Source: Nectonema munidae
Taxonomy: Eukaryota > Nematomorpha > Nectonematoida > Nectonematidae
Reading direction: 5' to 3'
NCBI GenBank assembly: GCA_030549495.1
Contig: JAUIRK010000936.1
Span: 1,054,001-1,118,000 of the forward strand
Length of the DNA stretch: 64,000 nt
Shown one piece after another: positions 11,311 to 47,535 of this stretch (its first letter is position 1; each line of letters begins with the position of its first letter). The notes under the pieces are model-generated. The model made no database searches. It had not been told where the DNA came from and saw nothing but the letters and a program-made list of their open reading frames with translations. Position numbers and translations under genes: made by a program.

Positions 11311-14149
11311 AGATGATTTCTTTTTATTTTAACTTTGTTTTTTGTAAGTAATCTAGATTTTGTAAAAATTTGATAAGTTAACAAACAAAGCGCAAATATT
11401 TTGGAGTTGCTTTTTTTATACTGAAGGGTTCACAAAGCAACTAAAAAGTAGATTATTTCATTTCTATACTTATTTGACAGATCATTTGATAAAAATTTTG
11501 GCTCATCCATTCTTGCACATGAATAAAATATTTGAAAAATTTAATATTCGAATCTCAATACCTATTTAAGATATATTGAAGAATAACCTAATATTCTTCA
11601 ATAGCGAATTTGAAGATGATGTATGTGGTATGAGAAACTACATGAAAAAATAAAATCATAAACATGAAAAAGAGCATATCTACGCATATGTCAGGGGCGC
11701 ACATCCAATGAGCGACGCCTCCTCCTCTCTCCCGATGCGATTTCAAGGGGGACGAAAAAGCCTTTCGCCCCACCCCTCCCTATAATTTTCAATTTTCTGA
11801 ATTATATACCTTTTTTATAGTATTTATTAGACTTGTTTGTCTTCTAAGTAGATTTTCGATATTACTTTTCTTGTTTTAAGGTTTAGTCTTAGAATGAATA
11901 TTTAAAATCTATTTTTTTCATTAACGTCCACTTCTTTGTTATAATAATGCAAATTTGAGCTATATTTGACGTGAAATTTTTAATCAAAAATATCGCAATG
12001 GCCCTCTTTTTAAGATAGGAATCGTACAAAATCTTGCCATCGTCCGAACACTAGTACAATCTATCTATAGCTAACACCTGTATCGAAATTTAGAATTTCT
12101 GACTATTCTATTGGCTTTACAAAATCGATTTAGTAAGTATTCTTGTTTTTTTGTGAGTAGCACAGTCGTGCACAACTTTATTACAAAAGAGCACCGGTTA
12201 CATTTTAAGCCTGTTGAAATAATCTTTCAAATTTATATTTTGTTCATACTTGTATCACCTTTACCCATAAAACTAAAAAGCATGGTAAACTTTTCCAAAA
12301 CATTTAACAAAATAAGGATATGCATTCAAGTATTTGTAACTAAATCTCTTCTTTCTTTGAGTGACGCAAAAGCAGGGGTGAAGAGTCGGAATCGTGTCGA
12401 AGTTGGAGTCAATTGAATAAAACTGACTCCTTCACTCCTAACTTGTAGCCTTGCTGGGTATGGAACATAATGTTCAATGGCACATGTAGTCAATATATCG
12501 ATAGCTTGGCAGCTTTGGAGACATTTTTATGCTGAAGAAGCGAAAGCCTCTATATCCTTTTGTAATTGAGCGCTTTTGCATTTTTACCCGAGTTTAAAAT
12601 GTCTTAAAACTGCCTTGAAATAAGTGAAGAGCATTAGAAATGTAACCAGAAAATGTCATTCATTTGAAATAAATATCAAAACCAATGGGAATTAACAAGA
12701 TTGGTAGACTTTTGCTGGACAATTATAAGATCCTTCAATAAACGCTATCTAATGGTGAATTCAAAAATTAAAATTAACTCATTTACCCTTTTATTTGTTT
12801 TTATATTAGTCAATAATAATATTTGAAACGAAATAAATTTTGATTTGTTTTTTCTAATGTAACGCAACTATACTCATTTCTACCCGTTTATATTGAGATT
12901 GTATCTTGAAAAAAATCTCACTCCTATAAATCTTATTTCTGTTTTATTCCTTTTAATCGTTAAAATTTTCGACACTATTCTTTCTATTTTCTGCATTTTG
13001 CCATTCCTCATCTTTCTCAATCCATATTGCAACCGAGTAATTCTATGCCTTATCCAATAAATATCCTTAGATTTCAACCCCATTTTGAGTTTTTGCTGCT
13101 ACATATTATGTTGGTGCATTTTGTTTTAGAATTGCCTTTTTTCTTCAATTGTTTTCATTCTCTGATATTAAGGCGTTTTTATAAATAAATGCAAATAAGA
13201 AAATTAAGTGTAATTGCCCGAAAGCATTTTTTGCATAAATTACCTTCACTATAAATAAGAATCATTAACATAATATTTTCTTTATAACAAAAGAACATAT
13301 TCCAAATTTATACATGGCTTTTCTCCTTCATCGTATCATATTGAAGATTTTTAAAAATTGCGAAACATCGTAAAATTTTTATTTCATTTTTGCTCACTAT
13401 ATCTGATCTACTTCATATTTAGTTAAAATCCTTTCAAGATCAGAATCTTGAAAACTAATCTTTTTTATTCGGATTATTTATATTTAAACTTTAAAACAAA
13501 CGATTTTCATTTCTTGCGACACCAGTGTTGCACTGGTTAATATCTTTTGAATGGTTTTAAATTGGATTCTGTTATAAATAGGAGAATTCTTTTTTGACTT
13601 TATGAAAAAAAAATGTATTTGATTAGATGTCTTTTTATGACCTTGCTTGTGGGAGGTTTAACGGTTTTGTTGTAGGGTATGTGTTAGAATTTCAAAACAT
13701 TTTATATAAATATTTCTAACTATAATACTACTTTTAATATATGTCTCTACTTATTTTTTTATTATACGAATATTTAATTTTTTATTTATTGAAAAAAAGA
13801 AATAAGTGAATGGGTGTAAAATATGTATCAAAAATCGAGGAAATATTTTGAATCAAATCAAAGGGGCCCACGATCCATCGAGAGCATACAACTCTAGAGG
13901 GGTTCGCATTAAAAAAAGACTTATATAGATGGATAAAAAATATATAAATATAATAGAGATTTGGTGAATTACATACAAGGATGAGTGAGCAAGAAATGTG
14001 AACAGAAAAAGGAGAGGTAAATCACACTACGCACAGAAAAAAATCAGTCATGTATATGAAAATTAAATTAAAATGATTCCAATGAAAAGACAAGAAAAAT
14101 TTATATGCCGAAATATGAACAGTTTTCCGAGAAAAAATTCAGGGTTGTT
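11311..14149. other. Gene-free stretch with scattered hAT-like ends
   Basis: No gene recognised. At 11692 a CAGGGGCGCACATCC terminus is followed by a GC-rich segment to about 11785, like the ends at 8706 and 56066. At 12373 CAGGGGTGAAGAGTCGGAAT precedes GAGTC-type short repeats to about 12440. Neither has an identified partner end. The ORFs in this region show no motif and have ordinary AT-rich composition. Confidence 0.4.
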
Positions 14150-15124
14150 TCAGGATTGTCCATATGCTAATATTTCTATTAGATAGCTTTTTGAAGTAAA
14201 AGTCACTTTTGGCCTAGCGTATCTGGCTTTGATAGAGTTTGAGAGAACCTTGAAACCTTGGACACTGACGTATTTTTTAAATACCAGGAAATGGGCACAC
14301 GTATCCATGTCAGTCAACTCATCAAGTACGATTACAATTTTTCCCAAATATTCTTTTAATTCATCAATTACTTGTTGTTTGACATCAGCAGACATATTTA
14401 CAATTTGTCGATGAAAAGTATCATTTGAGAAAGGTATTTATGTGACCTGCTCAGTACGAGATCTCAGAGAGTCTACACCTTATCCCCAAGTTGGGCGTCG
14501 GTGGCAACCCTATAACACAACGTATTGTCTTTATAACACAAAAAATCAATGCTGTGAGGTTTCTTTTTTTGTGCAATTTTTCAGTGATACAATGTAGGAT
14601 GCACTTAAACTTCATTTTGTTACCCGTGATGTCCCAAACGATCAAAGCGTGCTCGCTTCATTCTCTCTTCCTTTTGCTTGAAGAAAGCAGTATTCTTACT
14701 TTTGAACAACTGTTTAAAAGGGATTTGAAAAAGGTAGGCTTCATGCACTCCACTTCTAAAACTTTGTGACATAATGAACGCTGAAAATTCATTCCCATTT
14801 TTGTTGATAGTTGTGGGTCCATACTGAATGTGGCTTTCATCATACTACCGTTTCTTCGCTAATGAGGAGATAACGATATCTGAAATAGTAAAAGAGGAAT
14901 CTTTTTATAAACACGAATATACCTAATTCGCTGTATATAAAAAACGAGCCCAGAGCAGTGAGATTGAACAAAATTCAAATAAAACGCAATGCAACACAGC
15001 AAATTACTAATTTCATTATCCACAACTACACCTATTTAAAATGTTTTATTGTCAGCCATCTAAGTACCTGGAAATTTTCTTGTGAATCCGTGGGGGTTCG
15101 CGAACCCCAGATTGAGAATCTCTG
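14150..15124 (-). mobile_element. hAT (ZBED5-like) transposon remnant, 5' half
   Basis: The minus strand starts at 15124 with the terminus CAGAGATTCTCAATCTGGGG. It then carries a BED-finger-like scrap (CHKVLEVECMKPTFFKSLL) and, at 14395-14150, MSADVKQQVIDELKEYLGK followed by LDELTDMDTCAHFLVFKKYV. The latter corresponds to the 'DES.D...CAQLLVF.RYV' block at the start of the catalytic region of ZBED5-like transposases. Several frame changes separate the pieces. The catalytic core and C-terminus are missing on this strand. The opposite-strand C-terminal scrap at 10570 belongs to another copy or to an inverted piece. Confidence 0.6.
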
Positions 15125-15385
15125 AAGGGAATGAATTTTGCCCTACACTAATAAGGCTAATGAACAATAGATTGGTTATGTGTCTATACGCTTCTAGTTT
15201 TTGATGAGTTATTTTTGTTTAACAAATATAATAATCGAGAAGTATTTCTTAATAGTCTTCATTTTAGGTTGAAAATCTATAAATTTCTTGAATTGAAAAT
15301 ATGAAGAATTCTAAGTTTTATCTTTGTAAACTTAATCATATTCTTTTTTCATTACGATAGTTTAGATCGTTTTATTAATGTTTAA

Positions 15386-15478
15386 CCCTTTGAGGTTAAA
15401 TCTCATCTGCTTTAAATATATAAAATTCCATTGTAAAAGAAAGCAGATCATTAGTCATAAATTCTGATCCTCAAAGGC
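15386..15478. mobile_element. TTAA-flanked MITE (piggyBac-like), about 93 bp
   Basis: Flanked by TTAA on both sides (15382-15385 and 15479-15482). The left end CCCTTTGAGG and the inverted right end GCCTTTGAGG differ only in the first base. A second inner inverted pair, ATCTGCTTT and AAAGCAGAT, extends the hairpin. Size, TTAA target and short inverted ends suit a piggyBac-mobilised MITE. It lies 51 bases before the small PET117-like ORF, so it may overlap that gene's promoter or leader. Confidence 0.6.
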
Positions 15479-15529
15479 TTAAAGCTTTTTTGATACTAAA
15501 ATATTTTTTAATTTTTTAGATTTAGTCTC

Positions 15530-15703
15530 ATGGTTGTTTCATTTAAAGCTAAGTTTACCTTTTTTCTCTCAATAATCTTTGTCATCGCTACTCCCATTTT
15601 CATTTGCTACAATGAACAAAATAATATTAAAGAAATGCGTAAAACTTTAATACAGAGTCTAAAAAAGGAAAATATACTAAAAGAAAACTCAAATTCTGTG
15701 TAA
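15530..15703 (+). CDS. Small single-pass membrane protein, PET117-like (cytochrome c oxidase assembly)
   Basis: A 57-residue ORF with layout: short basic start (MVVSFKAKF), one hydrophobic helix at about residues 9-27 (FTFFLSIIFVIATPIFICY), then a polar charged helix NEQNNIKEMRKTLIQSLKKE. PET117 proteins, inner-membrane factors for respiratory complex IV, have this build: an N-terminal membrane segment followed by '.R.GVI+D.ERQ.+KKEN'. The match to 'R..L...LKKEN' is short and the protein is shorter than the usual 70-80 residues, so the name is tentative. A T-rich stretch ending in AG at 15519 sits just before the ATG and could be a splice or trans-splice acceptor. The next ORF (ELP3-like) starts 46 bases after the stop. 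Confidence 0.4.
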   Translation: MVVSFKAKFTFFLSIIFVIATPIFICYNEQNNIKEMRKTLIQSLKKENILKENSNSV

Positions 15704-15749
15704 CATGAATCTCTCAAATCTAGAATCGAGGTCTTAGGAAGAGTTGAAG

Positions 15750-16892
15750 ATGATGTGTTTGAATGAAATTATCAAGAAGCTTTTGAATGCACATGAAAAG
15801 AGCAAAGAAGTTGACTTAAATAAGTTAAAATGTGAAATTTTCCCCAAATTCAAGCTAAAGACGCAGCCAAAGCTGGTAGAAATTATCAATGCTGTTCCGC
15901 CTCAATTTAAAAGCTTATTGATCCCTAAACTAAAAGCAAAACCAGTAAGAACCGCGAGTGGAATCGCTGTTGTGGCTGTGATGTGTAAGCCTCATCGATG
16001 TCCTCACATAAACGTGACTGGTAACATTTGCGTTTATTGTCCTGGTGGCCCAGACAGCGACTTTGAGTATTCGACGCAATCCTACACAGGCTATGAACCG
16101 ACATCAATGAGAGCGATTAGAGCGAGGTATGATCCTTTCATTCAGGCAAAGCATCGTTTGGACCAACTTTCGTCTTTAGGCCATAACATTGATAAAGTGG
16201 AGTACATTGTAATGGGAGGAACTTTTATGTCGCTGTCTACTGAGTATAGGGATTATTTTGTTCGTAATTTGCATGATGCGTTATCTGGCCACGTGAGTTC
16301 CAATGTGGAGGAAGCAGTTTTATTTTCTGAAAAGAGTCGCATTAAGTGCATTGGTATAACAATTGAAACTCGTCCAGATTATTGTTTGAAACAGCATCTT
16401 AGTGATATGCTTTCCTATGGCTGCACCAGATTGGAAGTAGGCGTTCAAAGTATATATGAAGATGTTGCTCTGGATACAAATAGGGGACATACTGTACAAG
16501 CTACTTGCCAAACGTTTGCTCTATCCAAAGATTGTGGCTTCAAAGTTGTCACGCATATGATGCCTAACCTTCCGAATGTAAATTTGGAACGTGATATAGC
16601 TCAATTTATCGAATTTTTCGAAAACCCTAATTTCAGACCTGATGGCCTAAAAATTTATCCAACCTTGGTCATAAGAGGCACAGGGCTCTATGAATTGTGG
16701 AAAAACAAAAAATATGAAAGCTATCAGCCTTCGGTGTTGGTAGAGTTGATTTCCCAAATTTTAAGTTTGATTCCCCCTTGGACTCGTGTCTACAGGGTTC
16801 AAAGGGATATTCCACTCCATACTCCAAATCTTCCATACTTCAAAATTGTGTTAATGTTTTTAAGATATAAAATGGTATTATCCCTTTTATAA
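15750..16892 (+). CDS. ELP3: ELP3-like radical-SAM protein lacking the acetyltransferase domain
   Basis: Elongator subunit 3 uses a radical-SAM/[4Fe-4S] half and an acetyl-CoA half to make the carboxymethyl group on wobble uridine in tRNA. This 380-residue ORF shows the conserved N-terminal half: [20 protein letters not shown], the cluster cysteines in [19 protein letters not shown], then [28 protein letters not shown]-type [21 protein letters not shown] and [14 protein letters not shown]3 is normally about 550 residues. Homology stops right after RDIP, where 'MPLVSSGVEHGNLRELAL' is expected; about 25 unrelated residues and a stop follow. No GNAT-type 'GFG..L...AE' block was found before the next gene. 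The chosen ATG at 15750 follows 46 bases of spacer. It may be a truncated paralogue, a 3'-deleted gene, or a gene whose later exons lie elsewhere. Confidence 0.85.
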   Translation: MMCLNEIIKKLLNAHEKSKEVDLNKLKCEIFPKFKLKTQPKLVEIINAVPPQFKSLLIPKLKAKPVRTASGIAVVAVMCKPHRCPHINVTGNICVYCPGGPDSDFEYSTQSYTGYEPTSMRAIRARYDPFIQAKHRLDQLSSLGHNIDKVEYIVMGGTFMSLSTEYRDYFVRNLHDALSGHVSSNVEEAVLFSEKSRIKCIGITIETRPDYCLKQHLSDMLSYGCTRLEVGVQSIYEDVALDTNRGHTVQATCQTFALSKDCGFKVVTHMMPNLPNVNLERDIAQFIEFFENPNFRPDGLKIYPTLVIRGTGLYELWKNKKYESYQPSVLVELISQILSLIPPWTRVYRVQRDIPLHTPNLPYFKIVLMFLRYKMVLSLL

Positions 16893-17257
16893 CATTATCT
16901 TTTCTAAATTTGATAGATTGAAAACTTCCTAGCGTGCACATATGTGTACACCCGTTTGTCAAAAAACTAAAAACGGTATTAAATATACAAAAGAAATTTT
17001 GGCTATTGACACCAAATGAGTAATATTACAAAAAAGAAAATTAAGATTTTTTATCTAATTCCATGGTTGGGCATTAATGGGTTAAAATCATAATGTTCCA
17101 TTAGTAAATAAATGTTTATTATATTTATAAATTTTATTTTTTTTAATAGATATGGTTTTGATGCCAAGTTAGCAACGTAAAAATGAATTTTTAACAAGTT
17201 TTTTTTATAAATTCAAACTTTATTCCATTTGTACATTCCAATACGCGTATTACTCTC

Positions 17258-41980
<24,723 letters not shown>

Positions 41981-42037
41981 TTTCAATGTTCTACACATGC
42001 GTTTTTATAATAGATTTGATTTTTAAATATTTCGTTG

Positions 42038-42043
42038 AATAAA
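42038..42043 (+). terminator. Candidate polyadenylation signal of the SLC5 gene
   Basis: AATAAA, 58 bases after the SLC5 stop codon at 41980. AATAAA is frequent by chance in such AT-rich DNA. Confidence 0.45.
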
Positions 42044-42179
42044 TTTATTTTCACTTTATTTGAAGTAAATCTTTTACTTCGGAAAACAACATCTTTAAGT
42101 TGGGATAAAATGCAGTTCTCTGGATAGGCTGTTTTATAGATATTTGCAACATTGACCTATCACTTACTAGGCCATTTTA

Positions 42180-42720
42180 TCTTCGCTTAACTAAAACTGT
42201 ATTGTATAAAATTGGTTGTCTTTAAACTACGTTACTTTTGCTAAAATCGCTAGCTGCATCTTTTTGTTCGATTTTCATGGTAGTTGAATGACGACCCTCT
42301 CATGTAAAAAATTACAAATCTGGTACATTTATCAAATGTACATTTTTACAAAATTTGATATTATAATTTTCGAACTTATAACCTAGTGTTTACCTTAGAT
42401 ACATTCTTGAGAAAATGTCAATCAAATTTGCGGTTTACGTATAAAAATTGTCTCCAAAAGTATCATTCAAATTTTAAATAAAATTTATTCCTTATACTAA
42501 ATCGACCTCGCCGATTTCATTTTTCCACTAAAAATTAGGATGTAAGATGTCTATAAGTGTCAATCACATTTGCTGTTGATGACTAAAAATTGTTTCAAAA
42601 AAGATTCTTAAATAAAATATTTTTTTACAAAATTGCTGTACAATTAAAATTAATATCAAATTCTTTTGGTTCTCACTTTGTATAATTCGAAGTTTCATAT
42701 AAGTCGATTTTTCTTTATAG
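42180..42720 (+). repeat. Orphan repeat T, copy 1
   Basis: Matches 60230-60800 in inverse orientation over about 550 bases. Shared blocks: TATTGTATAAAATTGG against TATTGTACAAAATTGG, TAGCTGCATCTTTT, TAGTTGAATGA, and several GTCAATCAAATTTGC modules. The GTCAATCA module recurs within each copy. Rich in A/T, no coding frame, no terminal inverted repeats identified. Confidence 0.65.
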
Positions 42721-43789
42721 TACAAAAAGTTTTTTGCATTTTTAAAGCGTAAACTAATCTATAAGTCAAATTTTATTTAATCATATTTTTTTATATATTA
42801 TATCAATGAATTTTAATGAAAAAATTATCTCTAAGTCAAACATATCTAGCATAAAAATTATTATTATCACATTAGTGAAGTTGCTTTAATACCAATAATT
42901 TGTAATACTTTAAATTACCTAACGCGCATTGTTAAGTTTGACATACATAAAGATTGTAAATGTTTTACTTTTCTAAATATGCCTCAATCAATTATGTAAG
43001 CAGAGAATAACTGAAGTTTCAAAAATAATTTAGATTGACACAAGAGATGAGAAAAGATTGTAAGAGAGATATACCACTTCAGATATTTCACTACTTAAAG
43101 CTATATCCTGATACCCATAAATAGCGCCCTAACTTGTTTATTTCATTTAAAAGATCTGTTAGTAGGCATATGTTATTTATAATTTTGAAACTAAGAGTTG
43201 CATATTTTCCCTTCAACCCTGGCTAAAACTTTTTAATCTAAATTTGTTCAAAAATTAAAATTAATGAAGATAAACATCAAAAATTTTTTAGTAATTTATT
43301 CATTATATATACATAGATGAAAAAATCACTATTTAAATCCGATTAAAAATAAGATTAGAATTGAGGGATTTCCTGATTTCTCTAAATTGTTTCGTTTTCA
43401 GGATGGATTAATAATAAAATCCCGACCAAATCAAAACAACGACGATTTTTTTTAAAGAATAGGTTGTAAGAAGTAAACTCCAAATCCGATTCATTTATCT
43501 CTTTTTCTTGTGAAAACTCTCCTTTTCACGTATTTTTGTTTTTATAATTTTTAAAAAATAAATTTATTCTCTATTTTCATTACAAGACGATTTTTGTCGT
43601 TTGATCATTTAAAAGTATGACAACCAAAAAGATATCCCCTTGTTTTTCAAATAATTTAAAATGCCAGATTTCCATGTGAGGTAATGTTAACTGAATAATT
43701 CGAGTGTTTTTTTTTATAAATTAAACACAATAGTTTTTTATGAATAAACTATTGTTGAAGTTTAAATTCAAAAAATTTTTAGACTAAAT
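42721..43789. other. Gene-free AT-rich spacer
   Basis: No recognisable coding frame, transposon end or tandem repeat. Confidence 0.5.
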
Positions 43790-46700
43790 TTTTACATGTT
43801 GTAGTATTTCTAGCACATTTTTCAGCGTGTGCTGATATTCTTGAGTGAGCTCGTTAATGAGGTTGATATGTAGTGTAAGATATTGTAGGAAGAAGTAACG
43901 GTGTCGTTCTAAAAAAGAAAATAAAAAAGGGTAATTTAGTCTGTCATAAACTTTTTTCGGTGGTGACATTGGTATCAATGATATAAAGGGGTTTTTAAAC
44001 GTTGTAAATGAGGATTTAACAGTGCTATTGTAGATCTATTAAACAAAAAAGCAGCGTCTTAGAAGATCCAACATGAGAAGATGAAATGGTATAACGTTTC
44101 TATTGCGTTGCATTCGAAGCGGCAGTATGGACTTTGCCAAATTTTAATTCGGGAGTGATATGGTCTGCATGGGCATTGCCCTGATAGCCAGAGAATAGTT
44201 GAACACGGCTGTGTAAAATTTTTTGAAGGTAGCATGTATTGTGCTGATCTGTAGTAAAAAGGAGATTATTGCATTTAAGATGAAGATATGGACAGCTGCC
44301 GTTCTTCCGGGGAGGATAAGTTGATATCCGTTATAAATGTTTTGAAAGATAGGGAGAGATGTGAAAGTTTGAAGTTAAGTGGTCAACGAACTATAGGATA
44401 TATCCTATAGAGATATAGGATTATGTTTTGTGCATTGGTAAAGAAATGGATGGTAGTAAAATGGAGAAGAAAGTAGTTAATATTATCGGTAATGTTTGTG
44501 CAGGCATGTAAAAGCCTGAAGATTTCGCATTCGAAGATTGAAAGTTGTTGTAAGTCAAAATAAAGCATTTTAATAAGATTTTTTTGAGTTGAGTTGTAAT
44601 GGTAGAGGCTTTGTTTGAATTTTAAGGCATTGGGTGGAAGTAGTACGATGGCATTAGGGATGCAATTTTGGCAGAGACGATGTATTTTGATGAAAAGTGG
44701 GTAGTTGTGGAGTGCTTTAAGAAAAAGAATTCTGTATTGAATAATTGGGAGGATTAATGTTGAATATATGTAATTGGTGTGTTTGGGACGGAGGCTACAT
44801 TTATAAGAGATGATGCTTTTAATTGAAAAAATGGTTTCCTGCTACCATTTTTTTAAATGAATTGAAAATTTTAGATTGCTCTGGTTTTTGAGTCCTAGAT
44901 ATTTAATAGTCTTAGAGGCAGGTATAGAAGTAGTGGTATTTAAATGAAGGGAAAATGTTCGGTATGTTTGCGTGGGAATTGAATGAATTTTGTTTTTGAT
45001 GGGATTTAAGGAAATCTCATGTGTACTGGCTCTTTTATGTAACTTTGGTACAAATGAAGGAAATTTGGTGAGGTTTTCTAGTTGAGAGTTGCTGGTGAAA
45101 ATGAATAATATTTTATCTGAAAAGCATAGAGAGAAGTCAGTGTGCTTGTAGATAAAATCGAGAAGCTGGCCAATAAGAACTAGCCAGAGGTTATCTGATA
45201 GACTTCCTCCTTTGTGTGTCGAGAGGGTTAACTTATTGATTTAAAGAGAGGGGCAATATCAGAAGATGAGACAGCGGTTTGACAATTATGAGCTTATAAA
45301 TTTGATGATGTACCCAGGAAAGTATTTGTGAGCGAGGTTTGTGATATGCATGATGCCAGGCTATGTTGAAAGCGTTGCCAATGTTTTGAAACATTGTAGA
45401 GAAGATGTTTTTGGAGAAGAAAGAGAGGAGTCGAGGTGGATAGTTAATCGAAAAAGAGCAGTTTCCGTGTTTTTGTTTCTAAGGTTAAAATCTGGGTACA
45501 AATTTTTAAATGAGGTTAGAATCTTTATTACGTTTAGAAATAAATATGAGCTTTCCGATTTTTGAAACTTTATAGAATTTCGAGTAAATGTTTGGATGAA
45601 ATAAGATCGAAGCTAGATGAATATTTTGTTTTGAAAGAATTTAGTGCTGGTGATGGGAAGAAAAGTGTGATTTTGAATGGAGTGTATGATATTTTAACAT
45701 GTTCTCGGATTGTGTATTAGAAAGGGATGTCAGAAAAGTATAAGTCAGTAGGAAAGATTGTCGATAGAAAGGAACGCAGGGCCGGCCCTAGTGTTCATGG
45801 ATTGCGTGGGGCCCAGTGTGGGTAGGAAAAAAAATTAAAACTGAGAAATAAGATTTTGAAAAAAAGAAAAGGGATTTGTTTATTACTTTTTCATCAACAC
45901 AAAATGACGATCAAAGTAACTTTATTTTGTAAATCTTAGGTTTAGCGAAATCATAGAATATATCATCAAAATTCTGTTCTCTACATAGATCACGCTCAAT
46001 TGAAAGTTGTTCAATCTATCTTCGTGAATTGTTGACCTCAAGTAAGTATTGATTATTTTAAGGCGCGAGAAGCTTCTTTCACCAGATGCCACATAATCAT
46101 TTAATTCGATAATAGCGCAGAGCCCACTGCCGCCGCATAGGTTGCAGTGGCTTAAGGCCGGCCCTTAAAGGGAGGGTTGTAGTAAGTTGTGAGTTTTGTT
46201 AAGAAGGGAAGTATTAATTCAATGAGTGTGGAAATTTTTTATATTTGGTAGGCGTATTGATGGTATACCATGGGGTGTTTGAATGCTGGGTGGCAAATTT
46301 CATCCATGTGTTCTTCTTACCACGAAGTGTGGCCTGTCTGTATCCTTTTTTGGCAGCAAAGTGGATGGAGATATTTATAGAGACGAGAGATTTTATTAGG
46401 GTTTAAATGAGGCGTTTAAGCTTCTATTTTAAAAGGTTCAGTTGGGTGTCTAGTGTCTTCTTTTTGGAGATAGATGGATTTGAGGATAAGATGGAATGAA
46501 AAGCATGATCATTGAGTGATAATACTCTTTGATCGATATATGTGGGAGGGGAAAGGGATAGTAATGTTGCCTATGACTAGTTGATAGTGTTCAAATACGT
46601 GAAGCAGTGAGTGATGTTTCGTTTTATCGTGTCGTAATAGCTTTAGATAGATGTAGCGTACATGTGAAGCTGAAAGATTATAAAAGGGTGATCAAAAGCT

Positions 46701-47535
46701 GATGCGATGTAACAGATCGATCAATTAACTATAAGATTGAGAGTATTTAGAGTGGCTATTGTGAGGTTGATATGAGATTTATATTGTAGATTGTTGCAAG
46801 TGCGTTGTTATGTAGGGTTTTTAGAGTTGTCAGCGAGATATAAGTCATTAGAGTATAGGAATTTGACGACTTGTCCTCCTGGTTTTTCTTTGTTGTCCCA
46901 AATGTGTGATCGAGCGTTGCAGTCGTTTGAGATAATTGAATGATGATTTTATGGCAAGGTGGATATTAACGACAATTAGTGAATCGAAAAAAATAAAAGG
47001 AATAGCTAATTGTCGTCACGGAGGAGAAAAAATGGATGCGAAAAGGAGGGGTGAGGTTTAACACCGTAAACTCCATAACTAGGTTGACGTAATTATTACA
47101 CAGTAATAATTGTGGCAAGGGAATCGTTGTAATGGCATGTGATGAATTGGGGATTTTATGAGAATGTTTGCAGAATAAAAGAATAGAGGTTAGGTAAAAT
47201 ATAGTAATTAATTTGGCAAATTAAAGGAGAGATTTGTGTATATTTCGTTAATAGATATAACATCAAAGAAGTTAGATATTAGAATGTTATGCAGGTTTGC
47301 CCAGGCGGGACTAGAGTGGTCTGGATTTATGTGTAGAAAATGTAGCTTTAAACTTTATTTATTAGAAAGTTGTCTTGCTTTTGAATATGGTGTGCATGTT
47401 GAATTTGAAATTCACATAATTTAGATATTGGATCTTAAAGATTGTGGAAATTAAAGCATAATAGTTTTTTATTATCGTTTTTAAAGATGCATTTCGTTAT
47501 CGAGTGACCACGATTATCGCAGTAAACACAATTAG
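43790..47535 (-). mobile_element. RNase H-bearing LINE (I/R1-like), near full-length decayed copy
   Basis: Read on the minus strand from 47530 downward. A CCHC zinc knuckle (CVYCDNRGHSITKC, ORF1-type) comes first. An endonuclease segment follows at about 47000-46830, with SNDCNARSHIWDNKEKPGG then VKFLYSNDLYLADNSKNPT. RT motifs are at about 45213-45000 (GGSLSDNLWLVLIGQLLDFI, then FSLCFSDKILF in place of the Asp-Asp box, NPIKNKIHS). RNase H is at 44570-44383 (FECEIFRLLHACTNITDNI and FFTNAQNIILY), and the C-terminal segment ends near 43790. The RNase H part parallels the copy at 4385-5664. Many stops and frame changes; a hAT element interrupts it at 45777-46165. Confidence 0.75.
45777..46165 (-). 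mobile_element. hAT fragment nested in the LINE
   Basis: Left end CAGGGCCGGCCCTAG; the inverted right end reads AAGGGCCGGCCTTAAG. CAGGGCCGGCC is a common hAT terminus. The flanks AAAGGAACG and AAAGGGAGG agree at 7 of 9 positions, a worn target duplication. The minus strand from about 46100 encodes SGERSFSRLKIINTYLRSTI then a frame with SIERDLCREQNFDDI, which is the hAT C-terminal dimerisation region. Nothing else of the transposase remains. Confidence 0.75.

Noticed and set aside
12373-12440. hAT MITE starting CAGGGGTGAAGAG
   Set aside because: No partner terminus or target duplication was found, so only the possible end is noted.
10406-15124. One 4.7 kb hAT element using the ends at 10406 and 15124
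   Set aside because: The transposase pieces near the two ends are on opposite strands, the 8-base flanks (CCCTACAG and AAGGGAAT) do not match, and other repeats lie between.
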